Assembly: GCA_036362985.1 (NCBI GenBank)
Contig: JAYGXS010000009.1
Coordinates: 25,254,632 to 25,318,631 of the forward strand
Reading direction: 5' to 3'
Origin: Ligula intestinalis
Taxonomy: Eukaryota > Platyhelminthes > Cestoda > Diphyllobothriidea > Diphyllobothriidae
DNA: 64,000 bases
The notes beneath the pieces were generated by a model that searched no databases, was not told the origin of the DNA, and worked only from the letters and a program-made list of their open reading frames with translations. Shown one piece after another: positions 1-11,338 of this stretch. Made by a program: the position numbers and the translations under genes. Each line of letters opens with the position of its first letter. Position 1 is the first letter of the stretch.

Positions 1-966
1 TGCTTGGCTGATGAAGGCTAATAAGCCCGAAACAGTTCTGTATCAAGTTACCCCCAGATGCTGTCATACTCCACTTACATATATATATATATATATATAT
101 ATCAGATTGCCTAACTCATTAAGTGCAATATTTTTTACAATTAACTCCACGTTACTCAAACACAGCCCAAGCTACGACCCCCAAAATCTTAAAGTAATAA
201 AGTGGTGGTTGTTGTGCACAATAGAGCATTTTGTGATTTATAAAGGAATATAAAGTTTTATAGGAATGCCAGTTTTTTTGCGGAGTGGAATATTCTACAA
301 AAGTGGAAATTGGGCGTACTGGTTTAACTTCATTTTTAAGTGCAGCACAATTAAGATCACATTGGAATATAATCCTTTCGTAAAAGTTTCAGAAACATAT
401 GCTTCCATATTACGTGCAATGTAATGTATGGTTGTTACCAACAGCCCAAACTTTGAGCAGGAATTCCATCGCGTATTCATGAGACCTGCTAGTTTTTTCT
501 TTCATGAATGCATTGCTCGAATCCCTGCTAGCAATAGCCCTTAATAGGATGGCCATGGTGACGGGAGTAAACGGGGAATGATGCTGACTTACCCAAAAGG
601 CAATATAACGAATTTTGTAATATTTTTGCATGTTAAGAATTTATTTCAATTTATTTTTATAAAAATTTAATTTAAACTTCGATATAGTGCATAGAGTAAG
701 GGGACATAGATAAAATGGGGGCTTTTTTAAGTTAGCTAACTGCGTGGTCAATGTTTGCCATGACCTGTCGTGTCGTGACCTACGTGATTACAAGTTTACT
801 GTACCTGACTAGATTTCGCGTGAGGATCAACTGGTTTTTTTGAACGTAATAACTAATACAGTTTGTTAAACAATTTTAAGAGATTTTAACAACCAGCTGC
901 GGTAAAATCATATAGGCTGAATATTTCCAAATCGTCTCACATTAAAAGCAGATTTCCGTCAAAATT
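1..966. other. AT-rich sequence, no gene seen
   Basis: AT-rich sequence before the first LINE, with a (TA)n microsatellite near its left end. I see no coding exon, RNA gene or recognisable element. Part of the right end may be the 5' UTR of the LINE that follows, but I cannot place that boundary. Confidence 0.5.
79..102. repeat. (AT)n microsatellite
   Basis: Twelve uninterrupted AT dinucleotides. Simple repeat with no attached element that I can see. Confidence 0.95.
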
Positions 967-2363
967 ATGAAAACGAAAATTATAGCTTATCGTAAGATAT
1001 CTGCTCCCAGACCCAAGCGGTGCCTGACCACGCCTACTAGTCAATGCCTTGATATCAACGTGCAGCCCATTGTCAAGGCTAAGCAAATTGATTTATCTTC
1101 ATTACAGAACTGTAATGATTTCATGATGAAGTTTGGTTCGGTTTTGTCAATACTAGGCAATCTGTTTGATGGTAAGTTATCAAATGTGCCCTCGCAAGAT
1201 TGTAAAAAGTTCGACTCCCTCGTCCATCTTATAACCACGGAAGCTTTTGATAGACAAAAGCGAAACTTTAATTTTATGCTAAAAAATGCCTCCATATTAA
1301 GTCGCCCTTTGGATATTGCAAAAGATTTTCTATGTTCGGGTGGTTTCAACTACAAAATTGCAGAAGCCAAACGCCTCCAATCGCGTAGCAAAACCCGCCC
1401 ATCATAGTTAAATTGTTTTCACCGATCGAGGTGGACTCAATCTTTGCTCAACGGGGTCACATTTCCCGATACTTATAAATGACTAAAAGTTTCCTCTGTC
1501 GAGATCTTACACCAATGGAGCGAAGAAGTGCGGCTCTCCAGTCCAATAGACCAATGCCTTCTCAGCCTACTATTCTTAAATCTGTTCGTAGTACCGATAG
1601 GTTAAATGCACTCGCTAATCCTCCACCCCGGATACCTGGTCATACACCCACTTACGTCAGAACAACCATTATTCCTGCCTCCCAGATGTCTGTTCATAGT
1701 CCCGTTACCGTCAGTACACCTGCTATCCCTACCTCTCGAAGGTCTAGTCATAGGCCCGTAAACATCAGTGCACCAGTTGGCCCATCCCTCTTGTTGTCGG
1801 GACCGTCAAGCCCCACCGCTCCATCATCTACTACGATTAAAACTAGTCTGAATACATTCTCTGTCCGACGATCGATAAATTCCGCTGCCTCTAACTCGGC
1901 AACAAGCTCATCAAGAATGTCACCAAAACCGTCGAAAGCGTTTAGGCCGAGCGCTTCCTCACCACAACCTAGCTCCTCCCTTGACCGTGGGAGTCATATT
2001 ATTCCCCCGTATAATGCGTTATTGAACACGCCGGGCCCGAACCACGAAAAATTTAATTTGCACGGCAGTAACCCAAACTGGTATGGTTTTAAATCTAATC
2101 GGAGTTGCCGTACAGGACATTCACTGATTAATACCACTTTTCCTTACGCGAGTGGCCCCAACACTTATTTTATGTCACCGTTCCCCCTATCAGTTCCTTT
2201 ACCCATCCTCTACCACCCAAACCTGCAAACTTCTACATGCCTTCTCGCCTCCCCCCATTCCTCCCAAACACCCCAGAAGCTTATTTTGGTCTATCCTCTC
2301 CTCATTTTTCCCTGCCAGAAAACGAGGCCCCTAGATATCTCAGACCTTATTAGCCATCGATGA
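967..2363 (+). pseudogene. LINE A copy 1 ORF1 (nucleic-acid-binding protein), frameshifted
   Basis: The first part (967-1407) contains FDRQKRNFNFMLKNAS and IAEAKRLQSRSK, matched in copy 3 by DRQKRNFNFFLKNAS and AEAKRLSSRSK. Comparison with copy 3 shows a one-base shift near 1400 and a stop near 1475, after which the frame resumes (CRDLTPMERR in this copy, CRDKTPMERR in copy 3) and runs to 2363 through a Ser/Thr/Pro-rich low-complexity region. By analogy with CR1-type elements this is the ORF1 product that coats element RNA. I see no zinc knuckle or RRM, so the biochemical role is inferred from position only. Confidence 0.75.
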
Positions 2364-3458
2364 TTGGCTACCCGTATGCTAACAGCTCCATACCCGTCAG
2401 TACTTATTCCACAAATAATAACGGCCTACAGTTTGCCTACCAACCTTCAAATTTTTTTATGAATAACGATAGCCATAGTCCTGCCACTCAAAACACATTA
2501 GATGTCATATTGCTGAATGCCAGGTCTGTTATAAATAAAGTGGCTCAATTGCGAGCTATTGCTTTTGAGATGACGCCCGATGTTATATGCATAACAGAAT
2601 CTTGGACCCATCCAATCATTTCTGACCCCTCCCTTATCATAGACGAGTATAATCTCTATCGTCACAATCGCATTAATAAGCATGGTGGTGGTTGTCTTCT
2701 CTATATGAGAACGTCATTTAGGCACTTTCCGTTTTATCTAAATAGCACGTCCTCCTCTGAAAATTACTGTTTTTCTTCTATTATCCTGTCGCCCCGGAAA
2801 AAAGGCGATTATCGGATGTGTATATAGTCCTCCTAACTCTTCATCTGAAGAAGATGCAAATGTGTGTGAAATATTCAAGTTTATTTCAGAATCCTCTTTT
2901 GAAGTAAAAATTATAACTGAAGATTTTAATTTTCCTGAAATCAAGTGGCTTTCAAACTATTTTCCACCTAGATTTCAGCCTTTCCTAGATACCATTAATT
3001 TTTCTAGCTGGTCTCAACTGGTTAGTTCCCCAACAAGACAGAATCATATCCTAGATCTGATTTTCAAAAATGGTATTGCCCCTCTCTTCGTTGATTTTAA
3101 GCAGGACATCTTCCAAAGTGATCACACATTAATTTACTGTTGCCTTCCGCTGCCTTCTATGGAAAAGGCTAGCGCTAGTCGTACCTATCATGCGTATGAC
3201 CTCACAGATATTAGCTCAATCAACAATTTTCTTGACTCATTAGACTGGCAGAGCCTCTACTCCATTAACGACGCTGCGTATCTTTCTGAACTCATGTCGG
3301 TCTTTTCTAATAAAATGCTGGAATTTGTGCCCACTAAAATTGCAAAACCCTACACATCAGAATCGACCGTCCCTCATTTTCGTTTGCCCAGACTAAAGAA
3401 ATTGAGGAGGCAGCTGAAAAAAAAAATAGATCTACTAGTTCGCTGTCTGTGCATCTAA
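2360..3458 (+). pseudogene. LINE A copy 1 endonuclease domain (AP/exonuclease-endonuclease-phosphatase fold), frameshifted
   Basis: The domain would nick the genomic target so that the RT can prime on it. Visible motifs in order are LLNARSVINKV, DVICITESW (catalytic Glu motif), GGGCLLYM, then after a frameshift near 2820 EDFNFPEI (family consensus GDFN, here G changed to E), ILDLIF and the SDHTLIYCC motif with the catalytic Asp-His. The order and spacing are those of LINE endonucleases. The frameshift, the altered GDFN motif and a second frame break near 3450 mark it as dead. Confidence 0.85.
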
Positions 3459-5175
3459 GAATCGCAGAGGTCTTCCAATTAGCGTCAAAGATTCGTCTTG
3501 CGCGTGACCAGCACAAGGGATCTTGCGCCCTGAGTGAGTCAAACTCTGCAAAATCGGTTGCACAACGGTTTCGTCGCAGGTCCTCTGCAAAACGAGGAAT
3601 TGAAATGCCCCCATTGCTTAATGAAAATAAAACATTTGCACTAGATGAGTCTGATAAGGCTGAATTATTCAATGCTTTCTTGACGAAGTACTTTACGACA
3701 GAATCCGAACCGGTCCCGTCGTTTGAACCATACTCAGACAATACTTTCGGGAACATTGATTTCGCCATAGAATTAATTCGTAAGCATATAATTTGTCTAA
3801 AATACTCGCACTCTTCGGGAAATTATGGTATCCCCAATTATGTTATCTAGAGAGTGTCGACCTTTCCCAAATTACCTTGACATATATTTTCAGACTATCT
3901 CTTAAATGGTTTCTTTCCTGACACTTGGAAGACATAAATTATTCTTCCAGTCTTTAAATCAGGATCTCGTTCGGACATAAATAACTACCATGGTGTGCAT
4001 AAACCCCGGCCCTAGCTCTTCTGGAGAAGATAATTTTTAATCAAATTCTCGATTTTTGGCTAAAAATAAGCTTTTAATCGACTCGCAGCAAAATTTTTCT
4101 ACCCGGAAGATCATGCGAGACGTGTCACTTAGCTTTTCTTAACCACGTCACTTCCCTCCGTAACGAGCGGCAGTCCCTAGTTGTTATCTACTTTGACCTG
4201 AGCAAAGCCTTCGACAAGGTACCGCACAGACGGCTACTGGTAAAGTTGGAAGCCATTGGCATCCGTGCCCCTCTCCTCGACTTCATCGGTTCCTACTTGT
4301 CTAACCACAGCCAAAAGGTCCTAGTAGGTGATAGTTACTCCACTTCTCAGCTGATCACGAGTGGCGTTTTTCAAGGCACTGTCTTGGGTCCATTACTCTT
4401 GATTCTATACATAAACGAAATTTCGAATGTTCTAAAAAATTCACACAATTTCATTTATGCAGATGACCTAAAATGCATATACTCGTTTTCTAAGGACACG
4501 GAAAGCATATGCGTTGATAAAATAAATGCGGACCTACTTACACTCTCACGTTGGAGTGCTACCTGGCAGATGGAATTCTCTCCATCCAAGTGTAGTTTCA
4601 TGTGTTTCGGTCTCGCCAAGCTTCCCTATCCCCTATTCTTTCAAAATATTCCACTTTTAGAACGACCCACTATAAAAGACTTAGGTCTAAGCTACATAAA
4701 TAAACTTGCATTTTCGCCTCATGCGGATCGAATATCTGCGAAGGCTGCACAGATATGTGGTTTTATATCACACAATTTCTTCCTGCTGGAAATAAAGTTC
4801 AAATTTTATCGCATGTATGTTCTACCCATCCTAGAATATTGCTGTCCCCTCTTTGGTCTAATGAATGCTTCTGACCGCGGTAAGATTGAAAATGTACAGA
4901 GGGTATTTGCTTGCAAAATATTCGCTCGTCCTCGATCCACTACTTCTTATACGGAGAGATGTTAGTTAGCGAACATGACATTTCTTTGGGTCAGAAGACT
5001 CGAAGCGGGCCTCTGTTTCCTCTTTCACGTTAACTCTACCTCTAACCTTCCACGCATCAACGCTCTCATTCCCGCAGATAGACCTTATGCCACTCGGAAT
5101 TCCTCCAGGATTATTGCACCCCCCTTTAGCTCCGCTTCGAACCATTTTTACTTCTTTGCCTCCAAATATACCTGA
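3449..5175 (+). pseudogene. LINE A copy 1 reverse transcriptase, several frame breaks
   Basis: Reverse transcriptase of the non-LTR type. The best-preserved part is 4180-4965, with YFDLSKAFDKVPHRR just before and inside the frame, VFQGTVLGPLL (Q-G-x-x-x-G-P motif) and the catalytic YADD in FIYADDLKCIYSF. The C-terminal part carries CCPLFGL and then a broken stretch ending in LWNN-like sequence. The block 3850-4180 between the linker and the first RT motifs is degraded. A stop separates 4965 from 4975. Copies 2 and 3 give the same motif order. Confidence 0.88.
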
Positions 5176-5340
5176 CTCTGGAATAATATCCCCTCTTAAT
5201 TAGGCTTTCGTCTAACCTAGCAGTTTTTAAAGTCAAATTATGTAAACACTTAACTTCGGAAGATATAAAATCCTTGTTATCCGTCTCCTTCCCAAACACA
5301 CAACTTTTGGACTTTGAAAAGGGTTCCCTTGGTATCTGAG

Positions 5341-5700
5341 CTGGTTATGTTTATATAACATTTTTCCATATTTGTCTATTTCTTCCTCTTTTGAGTGATA
5401 TTTGCAACGATGTTTCGTCCACTTCTCTGTCCAGTCATCATTGCTGTTTTCTCTATTCTTCGTTTTACAACCCTGACGATAGGCTTCATGGTCTTTAGTC
5501 ATGCTCAGGCGGTTCTGCATTTTTCGCCAAGCTATCGCTGGACTCCGCAGTCTACAAGGTCGCCTCTCCGGCGTTTCGTTGATGAACAGGTGACCTCTGC
5601 CGTTCACTCTCTTGTCGAACCTGTTGTCGCGATGGCCTCCTCCGGTCTCACCTCCCTGATGGTTGATCATGAAGCCAGTCGGGCGGTGTTACAGTGGTGA
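5341..5700. other. unassigned stretch after LINE A copy 1
   Basis: GC content is higher here than in the flanks and both strands stay open for over 100 codons (5395-5700 on +, 5233-5670 on -). Neither translation has a motif I recognise. It may be LINE 3' UTR or a separate repeat. Confidence 0.3.
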
Positions 5701-6161
5701 ACGCCAGCCTCTGATTTTATATGATTTCTCCAATTACAAGAAGCATTTCCAACCCTCATACGTTCTCATCAACAGTCCTGTCTCATTTGCTTTACAATCA
5801 ATCCTCTCAACGAACAACCTTTATTTTGTTGAAGCCGTTTTTTCTCCTAGATTTTGTTTTTTTTTAAAGTGGGGGTTCGCTGAACTCCGCCCCAGCTTTA
5901 ATGGTAGTTTTTTTTTCACTGCTCTCTCCTTAGTTCACCACGCCTTTCAGAGAGTGTTGACAACTATTTTGAAGCGACGAGATGTTGGTGAGAATGAATT
6001 TATCTACCAACACTACTAAACGGTCCCGCTGTCTATGTGGTTGCCCACGGAGAGCAGCATTTATCAACTTTGTATTTATTTTTCCACAGCACTGAGTTTG
6101 CAATGACAAGGCCCTTCGGGCCTAAAATATAAAATCTATTATTTATTATTATATTATTATA
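5700..6161 (+). repeat. 3' end of a plus-strand retroposon with hairpin and TTA-rich tail
   Basis: The stretch ends with a short hairpin at 6109-6123 (AGGCCC, loop TTC, GGGCCT), then an A/T spacer and a TTATTA-type tail at about 6139-6161. A stem-loop followed by a simple TTA tail is the usual 3' end of CR1-like LINEs and the SINEs that borrow their tails. No ORF of the element is visible. It abuts the Helitron fragment, suggesting insertion into it or deletion at the junction. Confidence 0.5.
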
Positions 6162-6162
6162 G

Positions 6163-6990
6163 TAACGATCCAATCCGGTGGTAAACCTGGCCTTCCACCT
6201 TAAAGGTAGGCATAAATCCAAACTCACGAACAACGTTGGCACCAAATGGGGTCATTTGAAACGCACCGTTGTATTTTCTCAGATTAGAAATAAAATTCTT
6301 CGAGTCATCGGTATTACCAGCAAGCAATGTTCGAAGTATTTCAGGTGGTGGGTGGAAGTTATTCAGTAGAACTTTGCCGTTGGAACAGCACATACTGATC
6401 GTCTCACCAGTCCATTTTTTCGCCTGACAATGTCCGCAACCTTCTACCATCTTCCTAATGGAAACATTAACATCTTTCGCATAACCAAGACTTGGGTTGT
6501 AATTGAGTGAGACTTTGTCCCACACTTGAGCATTTATGGAAGCAACCGACGGGCCAGATTCGCCAAACCGTATGGAAATTGGTTGCAAACTGGAGTTTCC
6601 AGCATCTTTTGGGCGTTGATCCGCTGTCTGTGATGCTTGCATAGTCAGACGAGCTCTTCTACGTCTGGGCAATTCATTTCGCCAACGTTGCGAATCTCTT
6701 AACCTACCTAGCTCTCTCCTTTGCAGGGTTTTGACCTCGGTTTCTTGGGAAAAGTTAATTTGATGGCAAATTGCGTCTTCGCGTCTTCTTTGCAGCATTT
6801 GATCTTCGATTTCTCGGGAGCGTCGATATCGCTGACGTATGGCATTAGTCTCTCTGCCTGTGTTTCTTGTGAACGTCTATTAACATTGGCAAGTCTCTTC
6901 TGTTCCTTCGTTTTAACTCGTGTTCTCGCGGCTGCTCTAATTCCTTTTCTATCTAATGAGGTAGAACCTACAGATAGGTTATTATTTTGA
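6163..6990 (-). pseudogene. Helitron N-terminal fragment (helitron-like helicase-associated region)
   Basis: On the minus strand the frame 6798-6157 carries GCGHCQAKKWTGE, MCCSNGKVLL, PPPEILRTLLAGN, NLRKYNGAFQMTPFGA and GFMPTFKVEGQVYHRIGSLL. In Helitron transposases this series lies upstream of the Rep HUH nuclease: Cys-rich finger, then the F-x-x-N-x-R-x-Y-N-x-A-F and GQVYHRIGSL motifs. Further upstream (6990-6800, other frame) there is an Arg/Lys-rich R-R-S-x-E-T-Q-A-E-R segment of the same N-terminal region. The Rep and helicase domains are absent; the fragment stops at the TTA tail of the neighbouring retroposon. Confidence 0.85.
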
Positions 6991-7854
6991 ACAGAATAGC
7001 ATAAGGTAGAAAAGAAGTAAGTTTACAACGTTGCCTTCATTCACCAGCTCATCATCGTTTGTCGAGTTGTTTGTGCTCAAAACATGACTGACGTTATCAC
7101 TGTTGTCAATAATGATAGTTTGTAAGGGTTTGTTGAAAGAGAAGGGATTTATGTGGTAGGCTATTCAACCTAACCTAAGAGCTAGCCACATCGCTGTGGA
7201 GGGAGAGGGGCGGCGGTCTCTTAGCTGGCCACGACAACTTACGCGTAAGTAAAGGAGGAGGTCCAAATGATAGTAGGTCATGGGGTTTACGCTCAACCCA
7301 TTCAGTAGTAACAAAGAGGTAAGAGGGAGCGAGAGGTGTATAGGGATCATGGGCATCAGATTCTAGTCATAATTGGGGACCAGCGAAATGGGGGGGCGAA
7401 GGGGGGGGGAGGGAAATGAGTCCAACAATTAATGTCGTCCTGTGGTCATCGTCTCAAGTTTTTTTGCAGGTGTGAGGACGCAAGGTCTCGACCTCTTGAA
7501 ATGGTGTCGGTGGCGTTTGGATGCTTGGTTTACGGTAAGTGAATTTGAGGTAGCTGTGCAAACACGGTTATCGCCCTTGCTACATTGATGGGGGGTAACC
7601 TTTCAAGCGGCCGTGACGACTTGGAAGCGACGACTCCTTCCCCACCGTGGCGCATTCACATCCACATTTCACCTCAGGCGTCACTTGAATCCTCACGCGC
7701 ACGGTAGAATGAGGGAGCGACGTAGAGCCCGACACGTGCAGGTGACCTAGAACGCGTGCCGAAGAAGTGATCGTGGTACTAACATGCGCGCGTCGAAGGT
7801 GCACAAGGCGTGTCAACCTAACTCCGGTGACCAATGATAAAGGAGACACACACG
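6991..7854. other. GC-rich block, unidentified repeat-like sequence
   Basis: Distinctly GC-rich from about 7190 to 7850, including a G-run region near 7388-7412. Open frames occur on the minus strand (7356-7165, 7849-7580), but they are Ser/Arg/Leu-rich in the way random GC-rich DNA is, and no domain is seen. Probably an interspersed repeat of unknown class. Confidence 0.35.
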
Positions 7855-8030
7855 AAGACAGTCACCGATTTTATTAAGTATACAGATGATAATGGCCCCA
7901 GAACGGAGCCCTGAGGCACATCAATGAAAACTGGCACTGAAGAGTATTTCGCGTTGCCAACGCACAAGGAATGCGATCGGCCTTTTAGGAAATCTCTTAT
8001 CCAATTTTGTAAATTCCCCTTATAATAATA
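7855..8030 (-). pseudogene. LINE reverse transcriptase fragment (PQGSVLGP motif)
   Basis: The minus strand reads through NWIRDFLKGRSH and then DVPQGSVLGPL, the Q-G-x-x-x-G-P substrate-binding motif of non-LTR reverse transcriptases. Only this piece is present; no YADD or endonuclease is joined to it. The motif differs from family A (LQGTVLGP) and family B (IQDSLQGP), so it comes from another LINE family. It lies just downstream of the family B 3' tail, so one probably inserted next to or into the other. Confidence 0.75.
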
Positions 8031-8487
8031 ATTGTTATTATAAAATGTTTATTATGCCAGTTTACAGGCAATTGTAAAGAGTTGGTAATGCACCTCCTGG
8101 GCGCCTTCCAACACCTCGAAGACCGGACAAAACCTAAAACAAACTCCCTATGTTGCAGCCAGTATTGGTTTTGGTTCAGGTATTTTGTTTTGTCAATACT
8201 GGGCGAGATAGGGCGTTTGTTTCAAGTGAAAAAAAACTTCCTTCAAAGGTATCATACAAACGGAATAAATTTACAGTTGTAAGCTGAGTTGACTCATCAG
8301 CAGGAGAAATTTTGCATATCGTTTAAGGACATTAGTTCCAGACGGAGAGGGTTGGCACAAGAACACAGGGTTCTCAGACTTCCTTCAATGGTTGTCGGCA
8401 AAAAAATGCGCGCTATCGGCTGAAGGGTAAGTAGACTGCGGGCTGCTGCTTCAGCAGCATTATCTTCAGCATGAAGCCTGGCGGGGT

Positions 8488-10160
8488 TCAAAGTCCACGA
8501 ACGCCGTCAGAGTGAAAGAGAGATTCCACCGAGTCAGCACCAAAAATTCGTGAAAGTTGTCCTGAATGTAGAAAAATAGTTATAGCTCTCTTAAACATAG
8601 GGTAGCTTTGCTGTGTTTGAATACTTTTGGGCAGCTTATTCCAGATTGATATGGCGTTTACTGAAAAGAATTGCCAGTACTTAACTGTACGTGCCAAAGG
8701 AAGAAATAAAAATACGTCTCGATGACTGGCGCGTCGAGAGTGCTCAAACTGCCTTATTGTATTAAGAGGATGAAAGGTTTGACCATTCAAAAGATTTAAC
8801 ACTAAAAGTAGACCCTTCTGCAATCGACGAAGCCACAAGGGATCCAGCATTATAAGTTTGCACCTTTGTTGGTAGGTTAAGTTACGGTGTTCTGTAGTGA
8901 AAAATCTTCTAGTGAAGAAGTGCTGCACTGATTCTATTTTCTTCTGTTCACTAAGGCGCAGAAGACTGAATAGGGGTGAGCAGTATTCCAGACTAGGTCT
9001 CACGTACATATTATAATGGCTAGTTCTTACCTTGATAGTCTTAAAATTTCTAAGGATAAATCCGGTGGTTCGGCGTGCTTTCGAGACTATCAGGGCACAG
9101 TGCTCTGACAAATTGAAACTTTTAGAGTAGGATATGCCGAAATCCTTGATAACTCCTGGGACATTAAGTTCGTAGCCGTCAATGCTTAATTCCGGTTGAT
9201 GATCGTCGCCAACAACCAAAACGGTACATTTGTGCCATGAAATGGTGAGGCGCCATGTGCAATACCACTGGGAGAACGCCTGAAGATACTTTTTATCAGC
9301 TCGAGCACGATGTTGCGATCTGCCGTTTTATATCGATAAGCGACTTTTAAATCATCAGCGTACATGAAGGGTCTGCCATACTGAAAACAATCTGAAACGT
9401 CGTTGACAAACAGGCAAAATAGGAGCGGACCCTGTAAACTATCCTGTATAACTCCACTCCTCACATGCGTGGGGTTGGAGATAACATTGGAAATTTTTAC
9501 TCTATGCGTGCGTGCATCTAAATAGGAAGATATGAAGTTCAGAGGCTTGCTACCTATACCAAAGGAGGCCAGTTTCAGAAGGAGGTTATGATCGACCCGA
9601 TCAAAGGCCTTAGTAAAATCAAAAAAGATGCTATAACTGGCGAAACCGCTGTCTCTAGATTGCAGCACATAATCAAAGAACGAGAGCTGGCAGGTGTCAC
9701 AAGATCGTTTCTCGAGAAAGCCATGTTGAGCTGTATTGAGCAGGTTGTTCTCTTTCAAGTGACGCATCATATTTTTTTACCAAGGTCTCCAAGATCTTCG
9801 AGGCTGCGGGAAGTGTATTTATTAGCCTAAAGTTGTCGAATGACGTCAATCGGCCGTGCTTGCGAATAGGCATTATGTGCGATTCCTTCCACAATGGAGG
9901 TAAGATTAAGTACCTTACAAAGAATAGACGGAAAGATATCATTCGCTTCAGCTTTTAGAAGGCTAACTGGGACGCCAGCTGGTCCTGGACTATAAGATTG
10001 ACGATAACGACGAATGGCTTCAGTAACGTCCTAGATGGTTAAGCTTATGGTTTCGAGTACGGCACCCGTCCAAGCCTGGATAGCCAGAGGTGCAGAGAAC
10101 GAGCTTTTCCTGAACGTTTTGGATAGGAACGCATTGAAGCTATCGGCGGTCAACTTAGCG
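8488..10160 (-). pseudogene. LINE B copy 1 reverse transcriptase
   Basis: From the 5' side on the minus strand: a degraded finger region with SYSPGPAGVP (9990-9960) and PIRKHGRLTSFDNFRLI (frame 9942-9697), then frame 9770-9186 with HGFLEKRSCDTC, FFDFTKAFDRVDHNLLL, VIQDSLQGPLLF (family consensus QGSxLGP, so the motif is altered) and the catalytic YADD in FMYADDLKVAY. The last frame, 9219-8488, is an intact thumb and C-terminal region with SLEYCSPLFSLLR and a W-N-K-L-P motif. Two or three frame shifts separate the blocks. Confidence 0.88.
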
Positions 10161-11290
10161 TCAGCTATGGGGTTTCCTAAAGCGTCTTGAATTATGGGGT
10201 TGCGTTTTCCTCTGCGCTTTTACTGTACGCGAAAAGAGTTTCGCAACATTAAGGGAAGGATTTTCAGCGAAGTGGGCCTCATCGGCTATCTGCTTTTCTT
10301 CGGAGAGCTCCTTAGCCTGCTCAAAGATCAGTGTGATCAAGTGCACAACAGAAGTGTCGTTTTGCCGATGCAAACGACGAAAGAGTTTACGCAGCCTACG
10401 ACGGAAAGACAGACGAAGATACACTTCATCCTTGACATGTATTACTTTCTTACGGGGGACAAAGTGGAGGATGAGTGGATCCGGCACTTTGTACAGTGCA
10501 TCGGTACAAACATTTACATCGAAAAGTTGGAAAAATTCAGACCAGTCGAGAGCGTTTAGATTTGCCAGTAGGTCTGCCGTGTTTGCTGATCAGAAGTCAT
10601 GATAAAAACTATACTTTTTGGAAAATGTTTCATCCACCTCCATTTCTACTTCACTAACAACTGTGAGATGGTCTTAACTCCCAAGTGCGTCTAAGGATAA
10701 CAATGGAAGTGGTTCGCATCCCCTACAAAATATAAGGTCGAGTATTTTTGCTTCTCGAGTGGGAAAATCGACTACCTGATCCCACATGCCGATATCTATG
10801 GCCTCAAGTAAGTTCTCGAACTTTGAAGGACCGGATGGTGGAAACCATTGCACGTCAGGAAGGTTAAAATCGCCTGCAATCAAGCAATACTTAAGATTAA
10901 AGTCAGCTGCGGCATGAAATACCTGCGAGAGACAAAGATCGTAGTCTGCATTGGCATGAGGTGGGCGATAAACACAGCCAACAAGTAAGGAGTATTTGTT
11001 TTTGAGAACAACTCGTAGCCAGCATCTCTCCTCCACTGCTGTGAATTGTGGATAGTCCAACGGGAGAAATGCAAGTAGCTGCTTAATAAAGATGCAGTTT
11101 CCTCCGCCGCGGCCATTGTTTCGATCGTTCCGAACGCGTGCATAGCCTAGAACAGAGTTCTGAGTCAGCTTCACAGGCCGATGCCCATGTCTCAGTTACC
11201 ATCACAATGTCTGGGCGGTTGACGAAAACCATAGTCTGGAGCAGAGGCATTTTATTTATCAGTGATCTGGCATTTAAAACCACCAATTTA
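10161..11290 (-). pseudogene. LINE B copy 1 endonuclease and basic linker
   Basis: The endonuclease runs 11286-10674 in two frames: VLNARSLINKMPLL and DIVMVTETWAS, a frameshift near 11120, then GGGNCIFIKQ, GCVYRPPHANADYD, LIAGDFNLPDVQW and ILDLIFCRG. These are the N-A-R-S, T-E-T-W, Y-R-P-P and G-D-F-N hallmarks of LINE apurinic-type endonucleases. The following frame 10487-10161 is strongly basic and corresponds to the linker between endonuclease and RT. Confidence 0.87.
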
Positions 11291-11338
11291 CGAGGGCATG
11301 TCTTAGGTTTCGGTGGCGGGACAGGTAGGCCAGCACTG

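Larger units (their letters stand above)
967..5340 (+). mobile_element. LINE family A, copy 1 (CR1/jockey-group non-LTR retrotransposon), degenerate
   Basis: Near full-length non-LTR retrotransposon read left to right: ORF1, then an AP-type endonuclease and a reverse transcriptase broken into several frames, then the C-terminal tail that ends in DFEKGSLGI around 5330. The order ORF1-EN-RT without RNase H is typical of the CR1/jockey group. Copy 3 of the same family lies at 57600-61720 on the other strand, and comparing the two shows the breaks. At least four frame breaks and several stops mean it cannot make protein. The exact 5' and 3' ends are not resolved. Confidence 0.88.

Noticed and set aside
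1041..1349. Minus frame opposite LINE A copy 1 ORF1
   Set aside because: Shadow of ORF1, which has a clear homologue at 61.4-61.7 kb in the sense frame.
7165..7849. Minus-strand open frames in the GC-rich block as genes
   Set aside because: Composition typical of GC-rich random frames; no motif, no splice context.
10194..10602. Three overlapping plus frames of 60-121 codons
   Set aside because: They are complements of the LINE B linker and endonuclease on the minus strand.
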